This document shows positions 1-7,592 of a DNA stretch of 15,788 bases, piece after piece. This stretch comes from Pseudomonadota bacterium (GTDB lineage Bacteria > Myxococcota_A > UBA796 > SXON01). The notes beneath the pieces are model-generated. The model was not told the origin of the DNA. It was given only the letters and a program-made list of their open reading frames with translations, and did no database searches. Both the position numbers and the translations under genes were made by a program. How positions within the stretch are numbered: position 1 is the first letter of the stretch; every line of letters starts with the position of its first letter. Location of the stretch: contig SXOM01000369.1 in assembly GCA_005776735.1 (NCBI GenBank), forward strand, positions 1-15,788. Reading direction: 5' to 3'.

Positions 1-723
1 CGCCCGAGCGCCGGTGACGTCGCCGGTGGCCAGCGCCCCCTCCAGCCGCGCGGCCAGCGGCACCAGCTCGGCGCCGAGGGGTTCGTCGGCGCCGAGGTCG
101 ATGCGCGCGGCGGCCGCCTCGACCTCGAGGCGATCCAGGCGCAGGCGCGCCTCGGCCGCGGCCTCGCCGTTGGGGACCGCCTCCAGGTACGCGGCGAGGA
201 GCGCCTCGCCGGCGGCGGGGTCGGCGTCGACCAGCGCCAGCAGCGTGGCGCCGTCGGGCTCCGCGGTCTGCAGCAGTTGAACGTAGGTCTGCCAGGCGGC
301 GTGCGCCTCCTCGAGCTGCCCGAGGCGGGACAACAGCCGCGCCTGGTGCAGCCACGGCGCGGGGTCGCCGAGCCGCACCACCGCGACCTCCCGCCACGCG
401 GCCAGCGCCTCCTCCGGCCGGTCGGCTTCGTACAGCGTCGCCAGGGCCTCGATGAGATCGGGGTCGCCGGGCAGCTCGCGGTACAGGGCTTCGGCTTCGG
501 TGCGCAGGGCCTGGGCCTCCAATGCGCGCCCGAGGCCCAGGCGCGCCGGGACAAAACTCGGGTCGTGGCCGAGCACGAGGCGGTAGAAGCTCGCGGCGCT
601 CGAGAACTGCCCTGCGGCCTCCTGCGCTTCGGCGCGTGCGTAGAAGCCACGCGTCGCCGGATCGAGCGCGTCGAGCGGATCCGCGGCCGCGATCGCCACC
701 CACCAGAGCCACGCCGCGATCAT
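1..723 (-). CDS. TPR-repeat periplasmic protein (partial, runs off left edge)
   Basis: The reading frame is open for 241 codons from an ATG at 723 to the window edge, so the C-terminus is missing. The first 14 residues (MIAAWLWWVAIAAA) look like a short Sec signal peptide with cleavage before Asp15, suggesting export to the periplasm. The rest is alpha-helical and Ala/Leu/Glu-rich. Helix pairs at about residues 28-61, 62-86, 88-113 and 123-150 have the spacing and small/aromatic pattern of tetratricopeptide repeats (for example ARLGLGRALEAQ and PWLHQARLLSRLGQLEEA). TPRs are protein-docking scaffolds, so no enzymatic role is implied. It lies 81 bp downstream of the thioredoxin-like lipoprotein on the same strand and may be co-transcribed with it. 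The specific partner is unknown. The TPR call is moderately sure; the gene call itself is sure. Confidence 0.8.
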   Translation of the reverse strand, partial: MIAAWLWWVAIAAADPLDALDPATRGFYARAEAQEAAGQFSSAASFYRLVLGHDPSFVPARLGLGRALEAQALRTEAEALYRELPGDPDLIEALATLYEADRPEEALAAWREVAVVRLGDPAPWLHQARLLSRLGQLEEAHAAWQTYVQLLQTAEPDGATLLALVDADPAAGEALLAAYLEAVPNGEAAAEARLRLDRLEVEAAAARIDLGADEPLGAELVPLAARLEGALATGDVTGARA

Positions 724-804
724 GGGACAGTGGCCCGGAGCGCTGACGGTCGTTGCGCCTGGCCACGCCCGCCCGACGCGCCCAACGGTCGCTGGCGCCC
801 CACC

Positions 805-1368
805 CTACAGCAGTTCCTCGACCGCCTCGCGCAGCTGCGCGTCTTCGGGCACGAGCACCTGGGCGGCGACCGTGAGGTCCCGATCGATGACCAACAGGAG
901 CGGAAACTGCCCGCCGGTGATGGGCGCGGTGAAGCCCTCGGTGTCGGACACGACGGGCTGATCGACGATGCCCCAGGTCTCGGCCCAGAAGTCGAGGTCG
1001 GCCTCTTCCGGGACCGAGCCGAGCTCGTTCTCCGCGAGCACCGTGACGTAGACGAAGCCCTGGTCCTTGTAGGCGTCGGCCGTCTCCTGGAGGGTGGCGG
1101 CCATGTCCTGACAGGGTTGGCACCAGATGGTCGAGACGTCCATCACCCACACCTGGCCGTAGAACTGCCAGAGGTCGACGGTGTCCCCGTTCTGGTCGGG
1201 GCCGGAGCGGTGCTCGACCACCTCGCCGAGCCCGAACCCTTCGCCCTCGATGGCGGGCACCGACTCGGCCGCCGGCCACGCGTTCTGCGGCATCACGTAC
1301 TCGTCGGACATCGCTTCGCCCGGGCTGTGGAGCACGGGAATGCAGGCGAACAGCAGGGCGAGCCACAT
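805..1368 (-). CDS. Thioredoxin-fold lipoprotein (TlpA/ResA-like)
   Basis: This 187-residue protein has a thioredoxin active site WCQPC (Cys83, Cys86) and a cis-proline candidate at Pro156 in GGQFPLLLVID. That matches the TlpA/ResA/AhpC-TSA class of membrane-anchored periplasmic thiol-disulfide oxidoreductases. The start is MWLALLFAC, whose Leu-Phe-Ala-Cys9 is a lipobox, so the mature protein should be lipid-anchored at Cys9. The signal is unusually short (8 residues before Cys) and has no basic n-region. No in-frame upstream start codon was seen in the 50-bp gap to gshA, which supports this start. The Shine-Dalgarno match is weak. The gene is divergent from gshA and precedes the TPR gene. 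The substrate is unknown; cytochrome maturation or general disulfide reduction are family possibilities, not shown here. Confidence 0.88.
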   Translation of the reverse strand: MWLALLFACIPVLHSPGEAMSDEYVMPQNAWPAAESVPAIEGEGFGLGEVVEHRSGPDQNGDTVDLWQFYGQVWVMDVSTIWCQPCQDMAATLQETADAYKDQGFVYVTVLAENELGSVPEEADLDFWAETWGIVDQPVVSDTEGFTAPITGGQFPLLLVIDRDLTVAAQVLVPEDAQLREAVEELL

Positions 1369-1421
1369 GACCGGAGCATATCCCTTGCCGCCGGGACCGG
1401 CGCGGGTGACGCGGCCCGGAC

Positions 1422-2726
1422 ATGGCCGATCGCCTCACCCTCGACTCCCTCGTCGACTCCTACCGTGCCTACCACACCCCCCGCGAACGTTGGCTCGTCG
1501 GCGGCGAGTACGAACGTGCCGTGCTCCGCGGCGACGGTCGATCGGTCGGGTACTTCGACGACGACGGCATCCGCTGGATCCTCGGCGAGCTCCAGGCGCG
1601 CCTCGGTTGGAAGGGCAAACGCGAAGGCGAACACCTCGTCGAGCTGGTGGGCGAGGGTGCGTCCATCACGCTGGAGCCGGGCGGGCAGGTCGAGCTCTCG
1701 GGGGCGCCGTTCCGCCGCCTCGGCGACCTCGCGGCCGAGGTGCGGCGCAACCACGCGCTCCTCCACGACATCGTCCGCGGGCACGACCTGCACTGGACGG
1801 CGGTGGGCCTCACGCCCTACGCGCGGATCGACGACATCGCGTTCGTGCCCAAGGGCCGGTACGCGATCATGCGCGAGTTCCTGCCCCAGTACGGCGACCT
1901 GGCCCACTGGATGATGAAGGGCACCTGCTGCGTGCAGGTCAACCTCGACTACGCCGACGAGGAGGACTGCGCGCGCAAGTTTCACGCCTCGCTGGACCTC
2001 GCGCCGCTCAACGTCGCGCTGTTTGCCAACTCGCCGCTGGGCGAGGGGCGGGAGCTCGGGTGGATGAGCTACCGCGGCCACATCTGGACGCGGGTCGACC
2101 CGCGGCGCACCGGGTTCCCGGCCCAGGTGCGCGACGGCTACAGCCACCGCGGCTGGGTGGAGTACCTGCTCGACGCGCCGATGATGTTCTACGTGCGCGA
2201 CGGCGCCTGGCGGCCCAGCGGCGGCGCCACCTTCCGCCGGTGGATGACCGACGGGATCGACGGCCACTTCCCGAGCGCGGCCGACTGGGCGCTGCACCAG
2301 ACCAGCGTGTTCCCCGAGGTGCGGGTCAAGCGCACGATCGAGCTGCGCAGCGCCGACGCGGTGCCGCTCGGCGCGGCGATCGGCTTCTGCGCGTTGTGGG
2401 CCGGTCTGTTGTACGGGGCGCTCGAGGACACGCGGCGGCTCGGCCGGGCGTTCGCCGAGGCGCACACCGGCAGCCGCGAGGAAGGATTCGCCCTGGCGGC
2501 CCGCGAGGGCCTCGAGGGGCGCTGGGGCGGTCGCCCGCTCGCCGCGTGGGCGTCGGAGCTCACGGGGCTGGCCCGGCAGGGGCTCCGCGCCATCGGCGAG
2601 GACGAAGCGTTGCTCGATCCCGTCGACGAGATCGTGGCCACCGGCCGCTCGCCCGGCGCGCGGCTCCTCGACGCGTTCCGCGCCGACCCGTCGCCGGCCA
2701 ACGTGCTTCGGGCGGCAGCGTACTGA
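1422..2726 (+). CDS. gshA: Glutamate-cysteine ligase, plant/proteobacterial type
   Basis: The 434-residue product matches the plant-type glutamate-cysteine ligase family (GCS2-like fold), which joins L-glutamate to L-cysteine with ATP to make gamma-glutamylcysteine, the first step of glutathione synthesis in the cytoplasm. Recognisable segments in order are GGEYER (27-32, equivalent to the family's G-x-E-x-E active-site strand), ITLEPGGQVELSG (82-94), MMKGTCCVQVNLDY (164-177, close to the usual MMxxTCxVQVNLDY), FANSP (201-205) and RGHIWTRVDPRR (218-229). Length is normal for the family. The start at 1422 is 53 bp from the divergent thioredoxin gene start; the ribosome-binding match is weak. 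No glutathione synthetase (gshB) is in the window, so the fate of the dipeptide cannot be told. The related EgtA of ergothioneine synthesis is a less likely alternative. Confidence 0.9.
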   Translation: MADRLTLDSLVDSYRAYHTPRERWLVGGEYERAVLRGDGRSVGYFDDDGIRWILGELQARLGWKGKREGEHLVELVGEGASITLEPGGQVELSGAPFRRLGDLAAEVRRNHALLHDIVRGHDLHWTAVGLTPYARIDDIAFVPKGRYAIMREFLPQYGDLAHWMMKGTCCVQVNLDYADEEDCARKFHASLDLAPLNVALFANSPLGEGRELGWMSYRGHIWTRVDPRRTGFPAQVRDGYSHRGWVEYLLDAPMMFYVRDGAWRPSGGATFRRWMTDGIDGHFPSAADWALHQTSVFPEVRVKRTIELRSADAVPLGAAIGFCALWAGLLYGALEDTRRLGRAFAEAHTGSREEGFALAAREGLEGRWGGRPLAAWASELTGLARQGLRAIGEDEALLDPVDEIVATGRSPGARLLDAFRADPSPANVLRAAAY

Positions 2727-2738
2727 CTCCGAGCCCCC

Positions 2739-2783
2739 GACGCGGCGGGTGACGGGTGGGGGGGAATTGGCGGCGCGGAGCGC
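2739..2783 (+). repeat. Direct repeat, copy 1 (45 bp)
   Basis: This segment begins 12 bp after the gshA stop. It matches 2899-2943 at 42 of 45 positions, and the first 32 bases differ at one position only. The core reads GACGCGGCGGGTGACGGGT followed by a G-run and GAATTGG. The two copies are exactly 160 bp apart. Copy 1 continues into a GACCCGGCG segment resembling only the right arm of the palindrome that follows copy 2, as if the left arm had been lost. Confidence 0.85.
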
Positions 2784-2898
2784 GACCCGGCGCCGCTCAC
2801 CATCGTCGCGCCCACCGACCGCGGGCCGGTGCAGCCAGACCCTCGCGGTTCGGCGTCCCCCCGTTGTGCCAGACGCCGCCGCCGTCGTGCGGTTCGGT

Positions 2899-2943
2899 GA
2901 CGCGGCGGGTGACGGGTCGGGGGGAATTGGCTGAGCGGAGCGC
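2899..2943 (+). repeat. Direct repeat, copy 2 (45 bp)
   Basis: This is the second copy of the repeat at 2739-2783 (42/45 identical). It runs directly into the 30-bp perfect palindrome at 2941-2970, so copy plus palindrome may be one intergenic repeat element. The surrounding 413-bp gap (2727-3139) has no convincing gene on either strand. It holds this pair of repeats, the palindrome and about 170 bp of GC-rich sequence before the next gene, in which I see no clear promoter. Confidence 0.85.
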
Positions 2944-2970
2944 CGGGTCGCCGCTTGCGGCGACCCGGCG
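2941..2970. repeat. Perfect 30-bp palindrome / hairpin
   Basis: The two 14-bp arms (CGCCGGGTCGCCGC and its exact reverse complement) are separated by only TT, giving a very stable GC-rich stem. There is no T-run after it on either strand, so it is not a textbook intrinsic terminator. It could act as an mRNA 3'-end stabiliser for gshA, a REP-like element or a protein site. The outer flanks also carry short inverted pieces (GGGTGA...TTGGC on the left, GCCAAGTTCACCC on the right). Confidence 0.8.
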
Positions 2971-3139
2971 GGGGAGCGAACGCCAAGTTCACCCGGCCCG
3001 GCAGGACCCGGGGGTGACTTCGTTTCGTCGACCACCCGCGCCGCGTCTGCCCCCCCGCCCGAGGACGCCGACCCGCGCCCCGGGTCGCCGCGTCTTGCCC
3101 GGCCCGCCGACTCGCCTCCGGGTGGAATATGGGGGGCCG

Positions 3140-4273
3140 ATGGCCACCATCGCCGAGGAGCTGTCGCTCCTCCCGTTCTTCGCCAAGGTGCCCCGCCACG
3201 AGCTCGATCGGGCGGCGCCGCTGTTTCGGCGCGAAAAGTTCGACACCAACGAGCTGGTCTGGGCGCAGGGCGCCGCGGTGGACGAGCTGGCCATCGTGCT
3301 GCTCGGCGAGCTGGTCGCGCATGCCAACCTGCGCGAGGTGGGCCGCATCCGGGCTCCCGATCTCATCGGCGAGGCGGGCGCGTTCGTGGCCGGGAGCATC
3401 CGCACCGCGTCGGTGAAGGCGGCCCGCCCCACCGAGGTGCTCACGCTCTCCGTGCCCGATCTGCGCACCCTCCGCTTCGCCAAGAGCCGCGTGTACGACG
3501 CACTCTTGGAGCAGGCGCAGCGCTCGTTGTGTCGCCGCATCGCCGCCACCAACGCGCGCGTGGCGCAGGTGGCGCAGGGGGCCACCGCGGCGGTTGCGCG
3601 GCGGGAGCCGGGGGCCCTGGTCCGCCTCTGGCGCACGCTGCGACCGGGCCTCCCGTCCACGCCGTGCCCGCCGGTGGGGCCGATCCTGCGTGAGCTGCCC
3701 GGACTCCGCCACATGGAGCCGGAGCTCGAGGAGCTCCTGGCCCAGGGCTTCGCCGCCGAACCGTTCGAGGAGGGGCGCGTCCTGGTGCTCGAGGGCGAGG
3801 TGGGGAGCTCGATGTACCTGGTCGCGCAGGGCGACATCGACGTGTTGCGCAACGTGCGCGGCGACCGTGCCGAGCTGCTCGTGCGGCTCGGGGCGGGGCA
3901 GCAGTTCGGCGCCAACACGCTGGTCGACCCGGCGCCCCGCACGGCGTCGTGTGTGGCCGCCACCGCCGGGTGGCTCTACCGCATGGACAAGGACGCGTTC
4001 CTGGGCCTGCGCGGCGACGCCCGGACCGCCTGGCGGGAGTGTGTGCTGGCCACGCTCGCGACGCAGCTCAAGAGCGCCAACGCGGCGCTCGACCGTGCGC
4101 TCGTCGCGGGCGGGGTCGCGGCGGCGCCGGGCGCGCCCGAGGGGGGCTTCGACGAGCTCCTGCGTGCTTCGGGCTACCTGGAGAGCCTGCCTCGCAACGA
4201 GAGCGACCTCGCCGAGCTCAGCTTCGTCGTGACCGACGATCACGAGCGCAACCGACGCCGTCCGAAGCCGTAG
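3140..4273 (+). CDS. Protein with two cyclic-nucleotide-binding-like domains
   Basis: The 377-residue protein starts at ATG 3140 with a G-rich run (3131-3136) just upstream; the open frame extends further 5' but through non-protein-like sequence. Domain 1 (about residues 10-130) and domain 2 (about 185-310) both look like the cNMP-binding beta-roll of the CAP/PKA family. Domain 1 has a phosphate-cassette-like LIGEAGAF...RTAS (Glu79, Arg88). Domain 2 has VLEGEVGSSMYLVAQGDIDVL and a cassette FGANTLVDPAPRTAS that keeps Arg267 but lacks the usual Glu. There is no helix-turn-helix, kinase or channel domain, so this is not a CRP-type regulator. It may be a signal sensor or scaffold that works through a partner. 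The C-terminal tail (about 320-377) is low-complexity and ends in a basic cluster. The gene lies 49 bp before the glycosyltransferase gene and may be co-transcribed. The ligand is unknown. Confidence 0.85.
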   Translation: MATIAEELSLLPFFAKVPRHELDRAAPLFRREKFDTNELVWAQGAAVDELAIVLLGELVAHANLREVGRIRAPDLIGEAGAFVAGSIRTASVKAARPTEVLTLSVPDLRTLRFAKSRVYDALLEQAQRSLCRRIAATNARVAQVAQGATAAVARREPGALVRLWRTLRPGLPSTPCPPVGPILRELPGLRHMEPELEELLAQGFAAEPFEEGRVLVLEGEVGSSMYLVAQGDIDVLRNVRGDRAELLVRLGAGQQFGANTLVDPAPRTASCVAATAGWLYRMDKDAFLGLRGDARTAWRECVLATLATQLKSANAALDRALVAGGVAAAPGAPEGGFDELLRASGYLESLPRNESDLAELSFVVTDDHERNRRRPKP

Positions 4274-4288
4274 CCGGCTTCTGCCGGC
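4273..4288. other. Small GC hairpin in intergenic gap
   Basis: GCCGGC, TTCT, GCCGGC forms a 6-bp stem with a 4-nt loop directly after the stop of the cNMP-domain gene. It is short and has no T-run, so it is at most a weak attenuator between this gene and the glycosyltransferase gene. Confidence 0.3.
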
Positions 4289-4322
4289 GTGTTAGCCGCA
4301 GCGCCCCCCCGGAACCCCCCGC

Positions 4323-5318
4323 ATGCGGTCCCCCCGCCCCCTGCGCCTCTTGGTGATGATGCCCGCGCTCAACGAGGCGGCGACCATCGCCGACGTGTTG
4401 GCGCGGGTGCCCCGCACGATCGACGGCATCGGCTCGGTCGAGATGCTGGTCGTCGACGACGGCTCCACCGACGACACGGTCGCGCTTGCGCGCGCCGCGG
4501 GCGCCAGCGTGGTGAGCCACGGCCGCAACCTCGGCGTGGGCACCGCCTTGCAGACCGGCCTCGCCGAGGCGCTGCGCCGCGGGGTCGATCTCGCCGTGAA
4601 CATCGACAGCGACGGGCAGTTCGCGCCCGAGGACATCGCGAAGATCGTCGTGCCCGTGGTGCGCGACGAGGCGGACTTCGTCACCGCGTCGCGCTTCCTC
4701 GACAAGGCCCTGGTGCCCGACATGCCGGGGGTCAAGCGGCTCGGCAACTGGGGCATGGCGCGCATCATCAGCACGCTCATCAAGCAGCGCTTCGAGGACG
4801 TGAGCTGCGGCTTCCGGTGCTACAACCGGGAGACCATGCTGCGCCTGGTCCTCCTTGGTCGCTTCACCTACACCCAGGAGAGCTTCCTGGTCCTCTCGCA
4901 GAAGGGCCTGCGCCTGCGCGAGATGCCGATGAAGGTGCGCGGGGTGCGCGAGTTCGGCAAGAGCCGCGTCGCGAGCAACCTGTGGAACTACGGGTGGCGC
5001 ACGCTCGGCATCATCTTCGGCTTCATCCGCGACTACTCCCCGGGCATCCTGTTCGACAACCTCACGCTCGCGCTGCTCGGCGGGGCGGCGGGGTTCGGCG
5101 GGTTCTTCGTGTGGCACCGCCTCAGCTCGGGCCAGTTCAGCCCGCACATCTGGGCGGGCTTCGTCGCGTCCTTCCTCTTCGGGCTGGCCATCCTGGTGTT
5201 CGGGCTCGGCCAGATCGCGCTGATGGTGGCGCGCCTGCGCAGTGTGCAGGAGCAGGAGCTGTACCTCGTCCGGCGCTACCTGCCGCGCCTGGGCGACCCG
5301 TGGGATGCCGATGCATAG
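4323..5318 (+). CDS. Family 2 glycosyltransferase, polyprenyl-phosphate type, membrane anchored
   Basis: The 331-residue protein has a GT-A glycosyltransferase 2 domain (about residues 8-215). Its N-terminal motif is MMPALNEAATI, followed by VVDDGSTDDT (Asp45-Asp46) and the metal-binding NIDSDGQF (Asp95-Ser-Asp97). SCGFRCYNRE and QESFLVLSQKGLRLREMPMKVR correspond to the acceptor/catalytic part of DPM1/GtrB-like enzymes. Two C-terminal hydrophobic segments (about 247-265 and 278-302) anchor it in the inner membrane. Enzymes of this kind usually transfer a sugar from a nucleotide donor to a polyprenyl phosphate on the cytoplasmic face, feeding cell-envelope glycan synthesis; the exact sugar is unknown. 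A GGA lies about 10 bases upstream of the ATG. The 3' end overlaps the methyltransferase gene, implying coupled translation. Confidence 0.88.
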   Translation: MRSPRPLRLLVMMPALNEAATIADVLARVPRTIDGIGSVEMLVVDDGSTDDTVALARAAGASVVSHGRNLGVGTALQTGLAEALRRGVDLAVNIDSDGQFAPEDIAKIVVPVVRDEADFVTASRFLDKALVPDMPGVKRLGNWGMARIISTLIKQRFEDVSCGFRCYNRETMLRLVLLGRFTYTQESFLVLSQKGLRLREMPMKVRGVREFGKSRVASNLWNYGWRTLGIIFGFIRDYSPGILFDNLTLALLGGAAGFGGFFVWHRLSSGQFSPHIWAGFVASFLFGLAILVFGLGQIALMVARLRSVQEQELYLVRRYLPRLGDPWDADA

Positions 5319-5970
5319 GATCGACGCCGCCACCCTGCGCGACATGGCGGCCGCGCTTCAGGACGAAGATCGCGACGAGATGGCGATCCCCAGCTACCTG
5401 CACCCCAACCCGCTCTTGCGCTGGATGGCGTGGCGCCGGGTGGAGGTCATGGCCGGCCTCCTCGCCGCCCACACCCCCCAGGGCGGCCGCGTCCTCGACT
5501 ACGGGTGCGGCACCGGTGTGCTGTTCGAAGCAGCGTTGGCCCGCGCCAGCTCGGTCGTCGGGGTCGACCTCGTGCTCACCGCGGCGCGGTTGTGGCGCGA
5601 CAAGCGGGGCCTCAACGGGGTCACGCTGTTGTCGCCCGAAGCGGCCAGCGCCGACGTCGAGCCCGGCAGCGTCGATGTGATCGTGGCCGCCGAGGTGCTG
5701 GAGCACATCGACGACCCGACCGAGGTGCTCGCCTTCTTCCGGCGGGTTCTGCGGCCGGGTGGCAAGCTCCTGGTCAGCCTCCCCACCGAGAACGCGCTGT
5801 ACCGCTTCGGTCGGCGCCTCGCGGGCTTCTCCGGGCACTACCACGAGTCCGACGCCACGGTGGTCGACGGCAAGATCCGCGCCGGCGGTTTTGCCATCGA
5901 GGCGCGGCAGCACATCCCGTTGCCCGGCCCGGCCGCCATCTACTTCGTCGGCGTCTATCGCCCGACGTAG
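5305..5970 (+). CDS. Class I SAM-dependent methyltransferase
   Basis: The frame gives a 221-residue protein from ATG 5305; ATG 5311 is equally possible and an upstream GTG at 5242 would lie deep in the previous gene. The Rossmann fold shows motif I VLDYGCGTGV (63-72), the acidic end of strand 2 in VVGVDLV (84-90), motif post-I/II DVIVAAEVLEHIDDP (124-138) and LRPGGKLLVSLPTE (149-162). The combination is typical of the Methyltransf_11/UbiE-like group acting on small molecules or lipids. It overlaps the glycosyltransferase stop by 14 nt (or 8), so the two are probably translated together and act on the same glycan or lipid. That link is inferred from position. The substrate cannot be read from sequence. 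Confidence 0.87.
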   Translation: MPMHRIDAATLRDMAAALQDEDRDEMAIPSYLHPNPLLRWMAWRRVEVMAGLLAAHTPQGGRVLDYGCGTGVLFEAALARASSVVGVDLVLTAARLWRDKRGLNGVTLLSPEAASADVEPGSVDVIVAAEVLEHIDDPTEVLAFFRRVLRPGGKLLVSLPTENALYRFGRRLAGFSGHYHESDATVVDGKIRAGGFAIEARQHIPLPGPAAIYFVGVYRPT

Positions 5971-5985
5971 GCGCCTTTGGGCGTC

Positions 5986-6077
5986 GCGCCGCGACCGGTC
6001 GCTCGACGAGCGGGGTCGTGCGCGCGACGCGCTGCGGTGCGCGGCGGCGCGGCACGACGAGCGGACGGTCGCGGCGC
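5986..6077. terminator. Long inverted repeat between convergent genes (possible bidirectional terminator)
   Basis: The arms 5986-6005 (GCGCCGCGACCGGTCGCTCG) and 6058-6077 pair at 18 of 20 positions. An inner pair (GTCGTGC at 6015-6021 with GCACGAC at 6052-6058) extends the structure towards the loop. The element fills most of the 122-bp gap between the stop of the methyltransferase gene and the stop of the barrel gene, the expected place for a shared terminator. There is no T-run, so termination may be atypical or Rho-assisted. Confidence 0.5.
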
Positions 6078-6092
6078 ACCGCCCATCGGCCC

Positions 6093-7592
6093 TCAGATGC
6101 GGACGCGCGCCGCCACCGACACCAGGTGCACCGTAGAACCCCCCAGGTTGTCGGCGGTGAACAGGTGCCCACCCTGGACGAGCAGCGCCGGCGTCGGGCG
6201 GTGGTCGCCCTTGCCGAACGGGACGTCGCCCAGCTTGACCGCCCAGTCGAGCTCGGTGCCGAGGTCGTAGCCCGAGGTGGTCTGCCCCAGGTGGTTGGTC
6301 GGCACACCGCCGGCCCGGTAGGTCGGGTACGCCGCCTGGACGGGCTTGGAGGCCCAGCCCACCGTGGCGCCGGCCTTCACGCTGAGCCACGGCGTGGCGG
6401 TGAGCTCGACCACCGGCTGGACGAAGCTGGCGGCGCGCAGGGCTCCTTCGCCGACGAGCGCTTCGGCGCCGTCGGGGGCACCGCCGCTGTGCTCGGGGTC
6501 GCTGAGCTGTGCGTAGGTCGCGGCGTCGAGGGCGCCCTGGAGCTCGTCGAACAGGACCATGCCGGCATCGAAGTCGCGGTCGAACGCGAAGTCGCCGCTC
6601 TGCCCGTCGTCGGGATCGGCGTCGCCGCTGGCCCACCCGCCGCGTACCGCGACACGGAGCGGGATCGGGCTGAGCCTGGCCTCGACGAGCGCGGTGACCC
6701 CGCCGTTCTGGAGAGTGAGGCCGTCGCGACTGGAGTAGCTCTGGGCACGCGAGGTCTCGCCCATCACCATGGCGCCTTCCGCGGCCACGCGGACCGTCGC
6801 GCTGCCGACGGGGAACGGGCAATCGCCGTAGAGATCGACCACGTGGGCCTGGGTGTGGCGCACCGCGTCGAGCTCGAGTTGGTCGCGGTAGACGTAGTAC
6901 ACGCCCGCCCGGGAGCGGTCGGCCTCGCCGTACAGCACGGTGGCGATGGCCTGCCACGCCGCTTCGCCGCCCTCGAGCGGGCTCCAGTCGGCGTTCTCGT
7001 CTTCGATCACCCGGTCGCCCGCGACCGCGATGGTGAGCGGGTGCCCCTCCCAGGGGCGCGTGCCGACGCGCAGGCGCAGCACGCGGTCGCCGAAGTCGTT
7101 GCGGCCGAACTCGGGGTCGTGCGCGCCGTCGTTGGCGAGCATGCCGAGGCCCCAGTGCGAGGTGACGAGGCCGCCTTCCAGGCCGACGGGGCCGATGCGC
7201 CCGGTCAACGAGGCGCGGCGGGCGGTGAACACGTCGGGCCTCGCGAACGGGTCGGTGCTCTCCCGATGGCGGGCGTCCTCGACGCCGCGGATGTCCCACC
7301 CGTCGCCGGCGATCTGGCTGTCGAACAGGTCCCACTCGGTGCGGGCCATCACGCCCTTCCACTTTGCGTCGAGCCCGAGCCGCAAGCGGGTGTCGAGCAC
7401 GAACCCCTGCCCGAGCGTGTGGCCTTCGGAGTCGACCACGAGCTCCGCGGGGGGCAGGGTGCCCACGACGCGCAGCTCGGCCGGGACGTGGATCTGGAGC
7501 GGCTCCCGGGCCGGGGGAGGGGACGGCGGTGCGGCGGGGACGTCGGCGGCGTGGGCGGACGTGGCCCAGGCGGCGAGGAGGAGCGGGCTCAT
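6093..7592 (-). CDS. Outer-membrane beta-barrel protein, unassigned
   Basis: The 499-residue protein begins with a Sec signal peptide (MSPLLLAAWATSAHA, cleavage after residue 15) and a Pro/Ala-rich segment. The rest alternates polar and hydrophobic residues with many short strands and Gly/Asp turns (for example DTRLRLGLDAKW and ASLTGRIGPVGLEGGLVTSHWGLG), ending in VHLVSVAARVRI. This is the pattern of a large outer-membrane barrel, perhaps 16 or more strands. The segment around HWGLGMLANDG reminds me of barrel proteins seen in myxobacteria, but that memory is unverified. Its ATG overlaps the stop of the lipase-like gene by 4 bp (ATGA), so the two are translationally coupled. Transport, anchoring or secretion of the partner are all possible. 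The longer open frame reaching 10565 is only the antiphase shadow of the lipase gene. Confidence 0.78.
   Translation of the reverse strand: MSPLLLAAWATSAHAADVPAAPPSPPPAREPLQIHVPAELRVVGTLPPAELVVDSEGHTLGQGFVLDTRLRLGLDAKWKGVMARTEWDLFDSQIAGDGWDIRGVEDARHRESTDPFARPDVFTARRASLTGRIGPVGLEGGLVTSHWGLGMLANDGAHDPEFGRNDFGDRVLRLRVGTRPWEGHPLTIAVAGDRVIEDENADWSPLEGGEAAWQAIATVLYGEADRSRAGVYYVYRDQLELDAVRHTQAHVVDLYGDCPFPVGSATVRVAAEGAMVMGETSRAQSYSSRDGLTLQNGGVTALVEARLSPIPLRVAVRGGWASGDADPDDGQSGDFAFDRDFDAGMVLFDELQGALDAATYAQLSDPEHSGGAPDGAEALVGEGALRAASFVQPVVELTATPWLSVKAGATVGWASKPVQAAYPTYRAGGVPTNHLGQTTSGYDLGTELDWAVKLGDVPFGKGDHRPTPALLVQGGHLFTADNLGGSTVHLVSVAARVRI

Noticed and set aside
277..1914. Long plus-strand open frame (545 codons) across the thioredoxin gene and into gshA
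   Set aside because: It is antisense to the thioredoxin gene and part of the TPR gene, then out of phase in gshA, with low-complexity Arg/Ser-rich translation and no recognisable domain. High GC makes such shadows common.
2756..3139. N-terminal extension of the cNMP-domain protein to 2756
   Set aside because: The extra 128 residues are Arg/Pro-rich, run through the intergenic repeats and palindrome, and precede a well-placed ATG with a G-rich ribosome site.
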